Origin: Protula sp. h YS-2021
Lineage: Eukaryota > Annelida > Polychaeta > Sabellida > Serpulidae
Direction of reading: 5' to 3'
Assembly: GCA_949752745.1 (NCBI GenBank)
Contig: OX457025.1
Location: forward strand, 54,035,869-54,099,868
Length of the DNA: 64,000 nucleotides
Shown here in pieces: positions 10,404-17,638 of this stretch. Under the pieces are notes generated by a model, which saw only the letters and a program-made list of their open reading frames with translations, was not told where the DNA came from and searched no databases. How positions within the stretch are numbered: the stretch's first letter is position 1; every line of letters starts with the position of its first letter. The translations under genes and the position numbers were made by a program.

Positions 10404-10419
10404 GGCCCTTTTTAGGGCC
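10404..10419 (+). terminator. Histone-like 3' stem-loop (GGCCCT-TTTT-AGGGCC)
   Basis: A 6-bp stem with TTTT loop, 16 nt after the stop. It is the fourth such structure in a row at equivalent positions. AATAAA occurs about 80 nt further on (near 10501). Confidence 0.65.
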
Positions 10420-10867
10420 CCTAATATGTGAAATGAGCGCTTATTACGAAATTGAATGAAAGGTTTTTTTGTATGTGTGAAAGGGCTTATGGTAAAAGAG
10501 GAATAAATGTTTATTAAAAAAAATAAATAAATAAAAAATAAATAAAATAAAATGAGTAAAATAAAAATAAATAAATAAACATAAATTTGAAAAGAAAAAA
10601 AAAAAAAGAAAAGACAAAAAAAAAAAATCACTTTTCTGGAAGTGGTTTAAAAACATTTTCATCAAACCCTCTTAAGGTTTAACGTTATGTATGACGTCAT
10701 TTACCTAAATATTTCAATCATACATAACTTTAAAACTATTAAACCAATTTCAACCATCTTTTCAACATAATATTCAGGAAGATCAAGTATTTATGAATGT
10801 TATATTCATGATGTCTATATGCTTAGAATTTTTTATATATTTTAACCTAATTTCTTTAAGAAAACTA
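10420..10867. other. AT-rich interval with AAATA repeats, no gene seen
   Basis: Low-complexity (AAATA)n-like sequence at about 10510-10630. A consensus CRE, TGACGTCA, lies at 10692-10699. No coding region is seen. Confidence 0.5.
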
Positions 10868-11362
10868 TAACCTTAACCTCATTTCGCTAAGGACAGTTCA
10901 TTAAAGTATACATACACCTTTAACCTTAAAATCATTTCATTAAGGACACTCCGTCAAAGTACACATGTACTTTTAACCTTAGCCTCATTTCGTTAAGGAC
11001 ACTTTGTTAAAGTATACATATACTTTTAACCTTCATCCCATTTCGTTAAGGATACTTCGTTAAAGTACACATATACTTTTAATCTTGACCCCATTTCGTC
11101 AAGGACACTTCGTTAAAGTACACATGCACTTTTAACCTTGACCCCATTTCGTCAAGGACACTTCATCAAAATACACATATACTTTTTAACCTTAACCCCA
11201 TTTCCTCAAGGACACATGTACTTTTAACCTTGACCTCATTTCCTCAAGACACTTCATCAAAGTACACATGTACTTTTAACCTTATTTTAATTTCGTTAAA
11301 GTGAACGCGTACTTTTAACCTTGACCTCATTTTGTTAAGGTCACATATTTTTTTAACCTTGA
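10868..11362 (+). repeat. Tandem array of about ten 53-bp units upstream of RING protein 2
   Basis: Unit consensus: CCTTgACCtCATTTCgTtAAGGACACTtcgTtAAAGTACACATaTACTTTTAA (about 53 bp; some units internally deleted to about 38). Every unit carries AAGGACACT or a close variant, the motif also found upstream of the first two genes. The array ends at the TATA box of RING protein 2. Likely an enhancer or a replication-related element. Too long and too divergent, and without unique spacers, to be a CRISPR array. Confidence 0.85.
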
Positions 11363-11373
11363 CCTTTCATACA

Positions 11374-11383
11374 TATATAAAGG
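11374..11383 (+). promoter_or_regulatory. TATA box (TATATAAAGG) of RING protein 2
   Basis: TATATAAAGG starts 34 nt before ATG 11408 and 25 nt before ATG 11399. A start site about 30 nt from the TATA would fall after ATG 11399, favouring the second ATG. Confidence 0.65.
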
Positions 11384-11407
11384 TATGTAACAAAGCATAT
11401 GATAATT

Positions 11408-12070
11408 ATGGATAACATTGTGGTTGCAAAATATTATTATGGAGAATATGACTTAATAAATAAAGAAATTAGGAGACGTAAAGAACCAAAAAACGCCATT
11501 AATGTAGTGGATTTAACGGAGGAAAAAAATTATAATGCTACAGAGGAAAAGAATGCTACAGAGGAAAATGCTACAGAGGAAAATGCATTAATATCAGCTT
11601 ACATTAATCGACAGAGTGAAGTTCAACCAATCCGGACGTATTACACTACACTTAAGTTTAAGAATAGAAAACTTAAATATATTAGAAAGTCTATGAGTAA
11701 CTGGACAGAATTAGGGAGAAGACTAAGACATATACAGAAAGGAGAGTACCGACACGCCTTTATTTATCATATCATTCTTGGTATGGGAATACCATGTAAA
11801 CAAGAAAGAGACGAATATCCTGAATGGGCTAAGCAGTGTGAGATATACTTGAGTGAAAAGTGTTTCATATGTAATGGTGTTATGGGATGGAGCCGAGTAT
11901 ATACAATAGCATGCCTTCACTACTGTTGCTTAGAGTGTGCACATAAATGGAATGTACAATGTTTACGTGATGGAGTACAACGATGTGCATACTGTCGAAC
12001 ACCAGATAAATGTGTAGTTCTACATCAAAAGCAAATGTTAAAGTGGGGTGACCACATTCTTCAGTTCTAG
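11408..12070 (+). CDS. RING-finger protein 2 with SUMO-interaction motif (220 aa)
   Basis: Probable E3 ubiquitin ligase, paralogue of RING protein 1. The C3HC4 RING is at about residues 152-196 (CFIC, 13 residues, CLHYCCLEC, ... CAYC). NVVDLTEEKN near residue 32 is a VVDLT-type SUMO-interaction motif with trailing acidic residues. Tandem ATEEN repeats follow. The shared central block ends in QERDEYPEW. Start: ATG 11408 (MDNIVV) is preferred because the TATA box at 11374 should place the transcript start after the in-frame ATG 11399. Unlike the first four genes, there is no histone-like stem-loop after the stop; a small ORF and the polymerase genes follow closely. Confidence 0.85.
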   Translation: MDNIVVAKYYYGEYDLINKEIRRRKEPKNAINVVDLTEEKNYNATEEKNATEENATEENALISAYINRQSEVQPIRTYYTTLKFKNRKLKYIRKSMSNWTELGRRLRHIQKGEYRHAFIYHIILGMGIPCKQERDEYPEWAKQCEIYLSEKCFICNGVMGWSRVYTIACLHYCCLECAHKWNVQCLRDGVQRCAYCRTPDKCVVLHQKQMLKWGDHILQF

Positions 12071-12079
12071 AGAGAGACA

Positions 12080-12196
12080 ATGCTTTTTATCATTCCATGT
12101 ATATTGGTGTATGAATTACACTGTTACAGACAACGAAAACAAATTTTAGCTGAACTGGATGAAGTGTACGAACAGTTAGAATGGATGACTATTTAG
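12080..12196 (+). CDS. Possible 38-aa ORF with hydrophobic N-terminus
   Basis: Begins 10 nt after the RING protein 2 stop. The first 11 residues (MLFIIPCILVY) are hydrophobic, then a charged, helical stretch (RQRKQILAELDEVYEQLE). It overlaps the start of the next gene by 16 nt in another frame. Could be a small membrane peptide, an upstream ORF controlling the next gene, or chance. Confidence 0.3.
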   Translation: MLFIIPCILVYELHCYRQRKQILAELDEVYEQLEWMTI

Positions 12197-13173
12197 CTGA
12201 AATTAATCGATTGATTGCTATTGGTGCAACAGCAGAGGTGGATTTTATCGGTATTGAGAATGCTCTCAACAAGTTAAGGGAAATTCCGTTATCCATCAAT
12301 GAACAGGAAACTAATGTGATGGAGCGTGCAGCACAGGAGGAGGAGGAGGAGGATGAGTATGATTGGTCTCCCTTACCCATCACTGAACAGGAACTTGATG
12401 TAATGGTGCATACATCACTGGAGGAGGAGGATGAGTATGTTTGGTCTCCCTTACCCATTACTGAACAGGAACTTAATGTTATGGATAGTGCGGTAGTGGA
12501 GGAGGAACTTGATGTAATGGAGCATGTAGCACAGGAGGAGCATTTACCAATTACTGATACTAAGTTTAAAGAGCGTGCTGCACAAACTGATACTCCATCA
12601 ATTGAAGACATAGACCCATGTGCTAAAAGACGTATATATCAAGCACCAGGAGGTAAATTGCGTGCACATTTATTACATTACAAAGAAAATACAGACGATG
12701 AGATGACGGAAGAAAATACAGACAATGATATAACACAAGAAAATACAGACAATGAAATAAAACAAGACCATAAGACAAGGCAGAGAAGTATCATGAAACA
12801 TTATTGCTGCATATGCAGTCGACATTTTAGCTCTCGTCAGAAGCTACAACAACATCATCAAGCTAATCACCAACGCCTTACTCTAATGTGCACAGATTGT
12901 GGTAAAATGTTTAACAGTAGCAAGCTTCTCGGACAGCATCGATTAGTATGTAGTATGAGGAACAAACAGCAACGCGTCTCACAAGTGGGTCGTGGGTATC
13001 GAAAAAGTATGCAAAACCATGCGAGAGAAAAGGTGTTTCAGCCTAAAAATGATCATGATATTTTAATGGCTTTGAAGGAATTGGAACCTGACATTGAACA
13101 TTATTTAAAGGAAGATATAAGAGGAGGAAAAAATGGTATGTCACTCTACACGCAGTATATAGGAAAATGGTGA
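12181..13173 (+). CDS. Acidic-repeat zinc-finger protein preceding PolB (330 aa)
   Basis: Corresponds to the N-terminal extension often found fused to Polinton-type polymerases. Residues about 40-125 are acidic repeats (SPLPITEQEL with EEEDEY). Two zinc fingers follow at about residues 209-260: CCICSRHF..HHQANH (C2H2) and CTDCGKMF..HRLVC (C2HC). The C-terminal segment (ALKELEPDIEHYLKEDIRGG) resembles sequence that precedes the polymerase domain in related elements. The stop TGA overlaps the ATG of the polymerase frame (ATGGTGA, 13167-13173), which lies in the -1 frame. Either the two proteins are separate and translationally coupled, or this copy or assembly has lost a base in a single long gene. 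Confidence 0.75.
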   Translation: MDDYLAEINRLIAIGATAEVDFIGIENALNKLREIPLSINEQETNVMERAAQEEEEEDEYDWSPLPITEQELDVMVHTSLEEEDEYVWSPLPITEQELNVMDSAVVEEELDVMEHVAQEEHLPITDTKFKERAAQTDTPSIEDIDPCAKRRIYQAPGGKLRAHLLHYKENTDDEMTEENTDNDITQENTDNEIKQDHKTRQRSIMKHYCCICSRHFSSRQKLQQHHQANHQRLTLMCTDCGKMFNSSKLLGQHRLVCSMRNKQQRVSQVGRGYRKSMQNHAREKVFQPKNDHDILMALKELEPDIEHYLKEDIRGGKNGMSLYTQYIGKW

Positions 13174-16100
13174 AAAACGAAGAAGGGAATATGTTAGAAA
13201 AAACCTATAAAATTTATCAAGGGAGTAAAACATATACTGCACTACAACCTGAGGAAATTCAAAATGCATTACCTGAAGTATTTCAAACACTACATACAAA
13301 GTTTCAAGAATTTGAGCGTGAGGGTTCAGGTTGGCATTTAGATAAAGTGAACAATATTGAAGTGCATACCGCTACATATGATCCACTGGTAGGGTCTTCT
13401 TATTTACCATTACCCCAACCATTGGTGAGAACACGAGCCATTGTAAACATTAAAAACAAGGACCAAAAGTGTTTTTTATGGTCAGTCTTGGCACATCTTC
13501 ATGTGAAACATAAAAATGCGAACAGGATGTATAATTATACGAACTATGAAAAAGAACTCAACGTGAGCAATATCTCCTTTCCAACACCTATACGTGAAGT
13601 ACCAACCTTTGAGAAGAACAACAGCTTATCTATAAATGTGTTTGGGTATGACAAAAACAATGTAGTACCAATTTATTTGAGTAAATATAATTACGAGACA
13701 CAAATTAATTTATTACTCATCAGCAAGGGAGAGCGCAGCCACTATTGTTTGATTCGGGATTTTAATATGCTTATGCATACACGTACGAAATATAAAGGAC
13801 GTATGTATTATTGTTTCAACTGCCTCCATGCATTTACTCGAGAAGATTTGCTGGATAAGCATAAGGCAGTCTGCATGAAAAATCAAACACAACGATTGAC
13901 CTTTCCTGAGAAGGAAGAAGATTTAGTCATTCAATTCAAAGGCATTGCTAAGCAGCAAAAGATACCATTTATCATATACGCAGATTTTGAATGCTTTACA
14001 GAAAGAGAGGAGGATGGTGTCAAGTATCAACATCATAAAGCAAACAGTTTTGCTTACGTTGTTGTTAGTACTGATGCTCAATATTCAAGACGACCAGTAC
14101 TGTATCGAGGAGACAATGTTGTTGATGTATTCTTACAGAAATTGATGGAGGAAAAAGATCGGATCACAGATATTTTGATGAATGTGAAACCTTTGGAAAT
14201 GACACCAGAAAACATTCATGATTTTGAAACTGCAACCACTTGTTTTATTTGTCATGCTACCTTAGGATCTGACCGAGTGCGAGATCATGACCATGTCACT
14301 GGACTCTACCGCGGTGCTGCTCACAGCAACTGTAATTTACAATACCGTTTAATGAAAAAGAGTCAGGGTCAGGAGGATTCATTCATCATACCAGTTGTAT
14401 TTCACAACTTACGTGGGTATGACAGCCATTTCATTATGGAGAAGATTGGACAGTTTAAGGAAAGTAAACTACGTGTTATTCCAAACACCACTGAAAAATA
14501 CATATCCTTTTCATTAGATAATTTACGGTTCATTGACTCTTTTCAATTTATGGGAGCCTCCCTGCAAAAGCTGGTGAACAACTTAGCAAACGAAGGTAAA
14601 ACGAAATTCCATATTATGACATCAACCATTGAAAACAGTCATCAACAAGATTTGTTGTTGAGAAAGGGAGTATACCCATATGATTTTGTGGATGGACCTG
14701 ATAAATTTCATGTATGCAGCCTTCCTCCACAGGACGTATTTTACAGTACATTGACTGAGGAAAGTATCAGTGAAGACGACTATAAACATGCGCAGAATGT
14801 ATGGGAGACATTTAATTGCTATACATTAGGAGACTACCATGATTTGTATTTAAAAACAGACGTCATGTTATTAGCTGACGTGTTTGAAAATTTTCGACAA
14901 GTGTGTCTAACCACTTACGAATTGGATCCAGCACATTATTATACAGCTCCCGGCCTGTCATGGGACGCTATGCTCCGACATACAGATGTTGCATTATCTG
15001 TTATCAATGACATTGATATGTATCAAATGATAGAGCAAGGCATTCGTGGTGGAATATCAATGATAAGTCACAAGTACGCCAAGGCAAATAATAAATATTT
15101 AAGTACTTACGATTCCACCCAACCAGACAGCTACATTATGTATCTAGATGCAAATAATTTATACGGTTGGGCAATGAGTCAGCCCCTTCCAGAAGGAAAT
15201 TTTACATGGGTAGAAGACTTGGGTTCTATTAATGTCATGTCTATACCGAAAGACGGAGACATAGGGTATATATTGGAAGTGGACTTAGACTATCCAGATA
15301 ACCTTCATGCTCTTCACAGTGACTACCCAGTAGCTGTACAGCGACTATGTGTTGAAGAAGAGGAACTGTCTCCTTACAGTAAAGAACTCAAGAACGAATT
15401 AAACTTGAAGGGGAAACCATGTGAGAAACTGGTCCCTACTCTTTATTCCAAAACAAGATATGTTCTACATTACCGGAATTTACAGCAGTATTTATCATTA
15501 GGTTTAACCTTAACAAAAATTCATCGAGCCATCATGTTCACTCAGAGTAAATGGTTAGAACCATACATTACCCTGAATACAGAAAAGCGTAAAGAAGCTA
15601 AAAATCCGTTTGAGAAGGATTTCTACAAACTTATGAACAATTCTATATTTGGCAAAACAATGGAAAATGTGCGGAAACGTATTCAATTGGAACTGGTGAA
15701 TAATGAGAAACGCTTTAAGAAGCTCGTAGCAAAACCAACATTCCATCGTTTCAAAATTTTTAACGAACATTTAACTGCAGTTCACTTGAAACAGGCTGAA
15801 CTGTTGTTGAACAAACCGATTTATGTTGGATTCAGCATCTTAGATGTCAGCAAAACGTTAATGTATGACTTTCATTATTTGTACATAAAAGCTAAGTACC
15901 CCACAGCAAAACTGTTGTTCACGGATACAGACAGTTTGTGTTACTGTATTGAAACAAGAGACTTGTATCAAGATATGTTAGAAGATGTGTCTTACTTTGA
16001 TACAAGTGATTACCCTACATCCCATTTCCTTCATTCCACTACCAACAAAAAAGTGATTGGAAAAATGAAGGATGAAACTGCAGGTCTTCCTATAGAAGAG

Positions 16101-16394
16101 TTTGTAGGTCTGCGATCCAAAATGTACAGTTTTTCATATTCTGGAGTAGAAAAGAAAACTGCTAAAGGTATTAGTCGGGCATATATCAGAAAAATGAGGC
16201 ATGAAGACTATAAAAGAGCTCTGTTTCAGAAATGTCAGACTATAGCAACAAGCAATACGTTACGAAGTCATGAACATCAAGTTTATGCAGAACGACTTGT
16301 AAAGGTAGCAATGTCTCCATTTGATGATAAGAGGTATGTGTTGAATGATGGTGTAAGTACATTGGCTTATGGACATTGTGACATAATTGTGTGA
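13167..16394 (+). CDS. polB: Protein-primed family B DNA polymerase (pPolB, 1075 aa)
   Basis: Replicates the linear element from its termini. Exonuclease motifs: YADFECF (about residue 271), FIDSFQFMGASL (about 454) and YLKTDVMLLAD (about 561). Polymerase motifs: YLDANNLYGW (about 658), NNSIFGKTMEN (about 825) and FTDTDSL (about 919). Between ExoI and ExoII lies an endonuclease VII-like zinc motif, CFIC..RDHDHVTGLYRG..HSNCN (about 359-390), common in Polinton polymerases. An additional Cys/His motif, YYCFNCLHAFTREDLLDKH, sits near residue 213. The C-terminus has the typical EEFVGLRSKMYSF block. Uninterrupted over 3.2 kb. The first ATG overlaps the previous stop, and homology to related polymerases appears to continue upstream in the other frame. 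Confidence 0.95.
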   Translation: MVKNEEGNMLEKTYKIYQGSKTYTALQPEEIQNALPEVFQTLHTKFQEFEREGSGWHLDKVNNIEVHTATYDPLVGSSYLPLPQPLVRTRAIVNIKNKDQKCFLWSVLAHLHVKHKNANRMYNYTNYEKELNVSNISFPTPIREVPTFEKNNSLSINVFGYDKNNVVPIYLSKYNYETQINLLLISKGERSHYCLIRDFNMLMHTRTKYKGRMYYCFNCLHAFTREDLLDKHKAVCMKNQTQRLTFPEKEEDLVIQFKGIAKQQKIPFIIYADFECFTEREEDGVKYQHHKANSFAYVVVSTDAQYSRRPVLYRGDNVVDVFLQKLMEEKDRITDILMNVKPLEMTPENIHDFETATTCFICHATLGSDRVRDHDHVTGLYRGAAHSNCNLQYRLMKKSQGQEDSFIIPVVFHNLRGYDSHFIMEKIGQFKESKLRVIPNTTEKYISFSLDNLRFIDSFQFMGASLQKLVNNLANEGKTKFHIMTSTIENSHQQDLLLRKGVYPYDFVDGPDKFHVCSLPPQDVFYSTLTEESISEDDYKHAQNVWETFNCYTLGDYHDLYLKTDVMLLADVFENFRQVCLTTYELDPAHYYTAPGLSWDAMLRHTDVALSVINDIDMYQMIEQGIRGGISMISHKYAKANNKYLSTYDSTQPDSYIMYLDANNLYGWAMSQPLPEGNFTWVEDLGSINVMSIPKDGDIGYILEVDLDYPDNLHALHSDYPVAVQRLCVEEEELSPYSKELKNELNLKGKPCEKLVPTLYSKTRYVLHYRNLQQYLSLGLTLTKIHRAIMFTQSKWLEPYITLNTEKRKEAKNPFEKDFYKLMNNSIFGKTMENVRKRIQLELVNNEKRFKKLVAKPTFHRFKIFNEHLTAVHLKQAELLLNKPIYVGFSILDVSKTLMYDFHYLYIKAKYPTAKLLFTDTDSLCYCIETRDLYQDMLEDVSYFDTSDYPTSHFLHSTTNKKVIGKMKDETAGLPIEEFVGLRSKMYSFSYSGVEKKTAKGISRAYIRKMRHEDYKRALFQKCQTIATSNTLRSHEHQVYAERLVKVAMSPFDDKRYVLNDGVSTLAYGHCDIIV

Positions 16395-16402
16395 CTTTGT
16401 GA

Positions 16403-16426
16403 TGACGTAAGCAGTAAGTATATAAG
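16403..16426 (+). promoter_or_regulatory. CRE-like site and TATA box of the 112-aa gene
   Basis: TGACGTAA (16403-16410) lies 8 nt before TATATAAG (16419-16426), 46 nt before the ATG at 16465. The paralogous gene at 24.5 kb has the same CRE-TATA arrangement. The promoter starts right after the polymerase stop. Confidence 0.6.
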
Positions 16427-16464
16427 CTACTGTTTACGCAACTACACATACACATACACTCAAA

Positions 16465-16803
16465 ATGCTTATCACTATAACAGTGGATAAGGATGTAGAA
16501 GGACACTATTTCATATGTTTAAAACGAGGAGCTAAATGTATTACCTATTCGCTTCAGCAGTGGGAAACAATTAGAAAACATGCACACCTTATAACAGAAG
16601 GATGTGAACTCATACTGAGTAATGAGAAGAATGTGAAAGCTACTAGATATGTGGACCGACAGATTATCACTTTTCACAGGATTCATCGAGTCAATCATAA
16701 CGTGTATAGCACATACATCAATCTGAATGAAGAGGAGTGGACATCATTTATGAACACACTACCATTCATAGATGATGTGATTTATTCAGAATGTGAAAAC
16801 TAA
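16465..16803 (+). CDS. Divergent PC4-like protein (112 aa)
   Basis: Paralogue of the 151-aa (or 147-aa) protein at 24.5 kb. Both share the C-terminal block R(Y/I).(S/T)FH.I.(E/R)VN..VY..YINLN(D/E)EEW..F, here QIITFHRIHRVNHN then YINLNEEEWTSF (about residues 66-94). This is the arrangement of the PC4/p15 transcriptional coactivator fold: strands, then a short link and the 'LSxxEW' helix start, as seen more clearly in the third family member at 23.1 kb. Likely single-stranded DNA binding or transcriptional; this is inferred from the shared block. AATAAA signals near 16941 and 16953 probably end its mRNA. Confidence 0.65.
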   Translation: MLITITVDKDVEGHYFICLKRGAKCITYSLQQWETIRKHAHLITEGCELILSNEKNVKATRYVDRQIITFHRIHRVNHNVYSTYINLNEEEWTSFMNTLPFIDDVIYSECEN

Positions 16804-16929
16804 CTTGTATGAAGTGCTCAGCTATGATAAAAACTGTAAAGAACAAACATAATTTTCTTGTATGTGTCAGAAGTGTAATTTTTGCTATATCGCACTTATT
16901 AATGTTTAATGTATTTAATGTATTCATTC

Positions 16930-17212
16930 ATGTGTTAAACAATAAATGTAAATAAAGTTGAATGTATATTTGAATGTGTTTTATTTATGTGTTTGAAATA
17001 AAAGTCCATATTTTTTTTTTTATTTAACCAACAAACACTTGAATAACAATTCATTTTTAACAATATTTAACTAATACTTAACTAATACTTAACTAACAAA
17101 ATACTTAACAAATACTTAATAAAAAAAAAGTTCACTTTACAATACTTAACAAATACTTAACAAATGCATAACTAACATCGCTTAATAAAACAAAGGTTTA
17201 CTAAACAAATAC
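16930..17212. repeat. AT-rich convergent 3' region with ATACTTAACAA repeats
   Basis: The plus-strand transcript ends at AATAAA signals near 16941-16957. The minus-strand late cluster ends here too, with TTTATT near 17019 giving AATAAA on the minus strand. Between them lie about ten AT-rich units of the type (A)ATACTTAACAAA. No gene is seen. Confidence 0.6.
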
Positions 17213-17638
17213 TTAATAAAACAAAGGTTTATAACGATCATAAATCATATGTTTTACAATAAAATCACTGTCACTGTTTCTGAGTACCTCTAGAATGTTT
17301 TCTACATTCACACCTCGAGCCCGTTGTAAAATATAATACACACAGTAAAATCCACATGCATTTGACAATGGTTGTTGTAATGGTATACTATTCATTACAA
17401 AGTTTTTTCCTAAAAATTGAACTATACGTTTATCTGTAGGTGCTATACCATAGGAATCAAAATACTCTTTATTATACACCGCCAGCCAATGTTGTCCGGG
17501 CTTATGCTGTTCATCCGTGTTAATAACATAAGCCCCCGGTTGCCATGTGGGTAACTGATCAATAGCAAATACACCATGAAAAATATCCTTAGTCATACAG
17601 TCATGTTTTAAAATAGCTTCAATCTGCCACGTATTCAT
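17213..17638 (-). CDS. Adenain-like cysteine protease (141 aa)
   Basis: Virion maturation protease of the adenovirus type. The catalytic pattern is GQHWLAVY (His50), FDSYG (Asp61), an oxyanion Gln at 88 and SNACGFYC (Cys95); the Gln-to-Cys spacing of seven matches adenain. Shorter than adenovirus protease (about 200 aa), as usual in Polintons. Last gene of the minus-strand capsid cluster; its ATG overlaps the major capsid stop by 4 nt (ATGA). Candidate substrates in the same cluster are the pX-like protein (QYGQ|G) and possibly the small basic protein. Confidence 0.9.
   Translation of the reverse strand: MNTWQIEAILKHDCMTKDIFHGVFAIDQLPTWQPGAYVINTDEQHKPGQHWLAVYNKEYFDSYGIAPTDKRIVQFLGKNFVMNSIPLQQPLSNACGFYCVYYILQRARGVNVENILEVLRNSDSDFIVKHMIYDRYKPLFY

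Noticed and set aside
10868..11362. Regularly repeated 53-bp units that might suggest a CRISPR array
   Set aside because: Units are contiguous and diverged throughout, without unique spacers; no cas genes, and the context is a eukaryotic viral element.
12189..12611. 140-aa Ser-rich minus-strand frame opposite the zinc-finger protein
   Set aside because: Mirror of the GAG-rich acidic repeats; no start context or domain.
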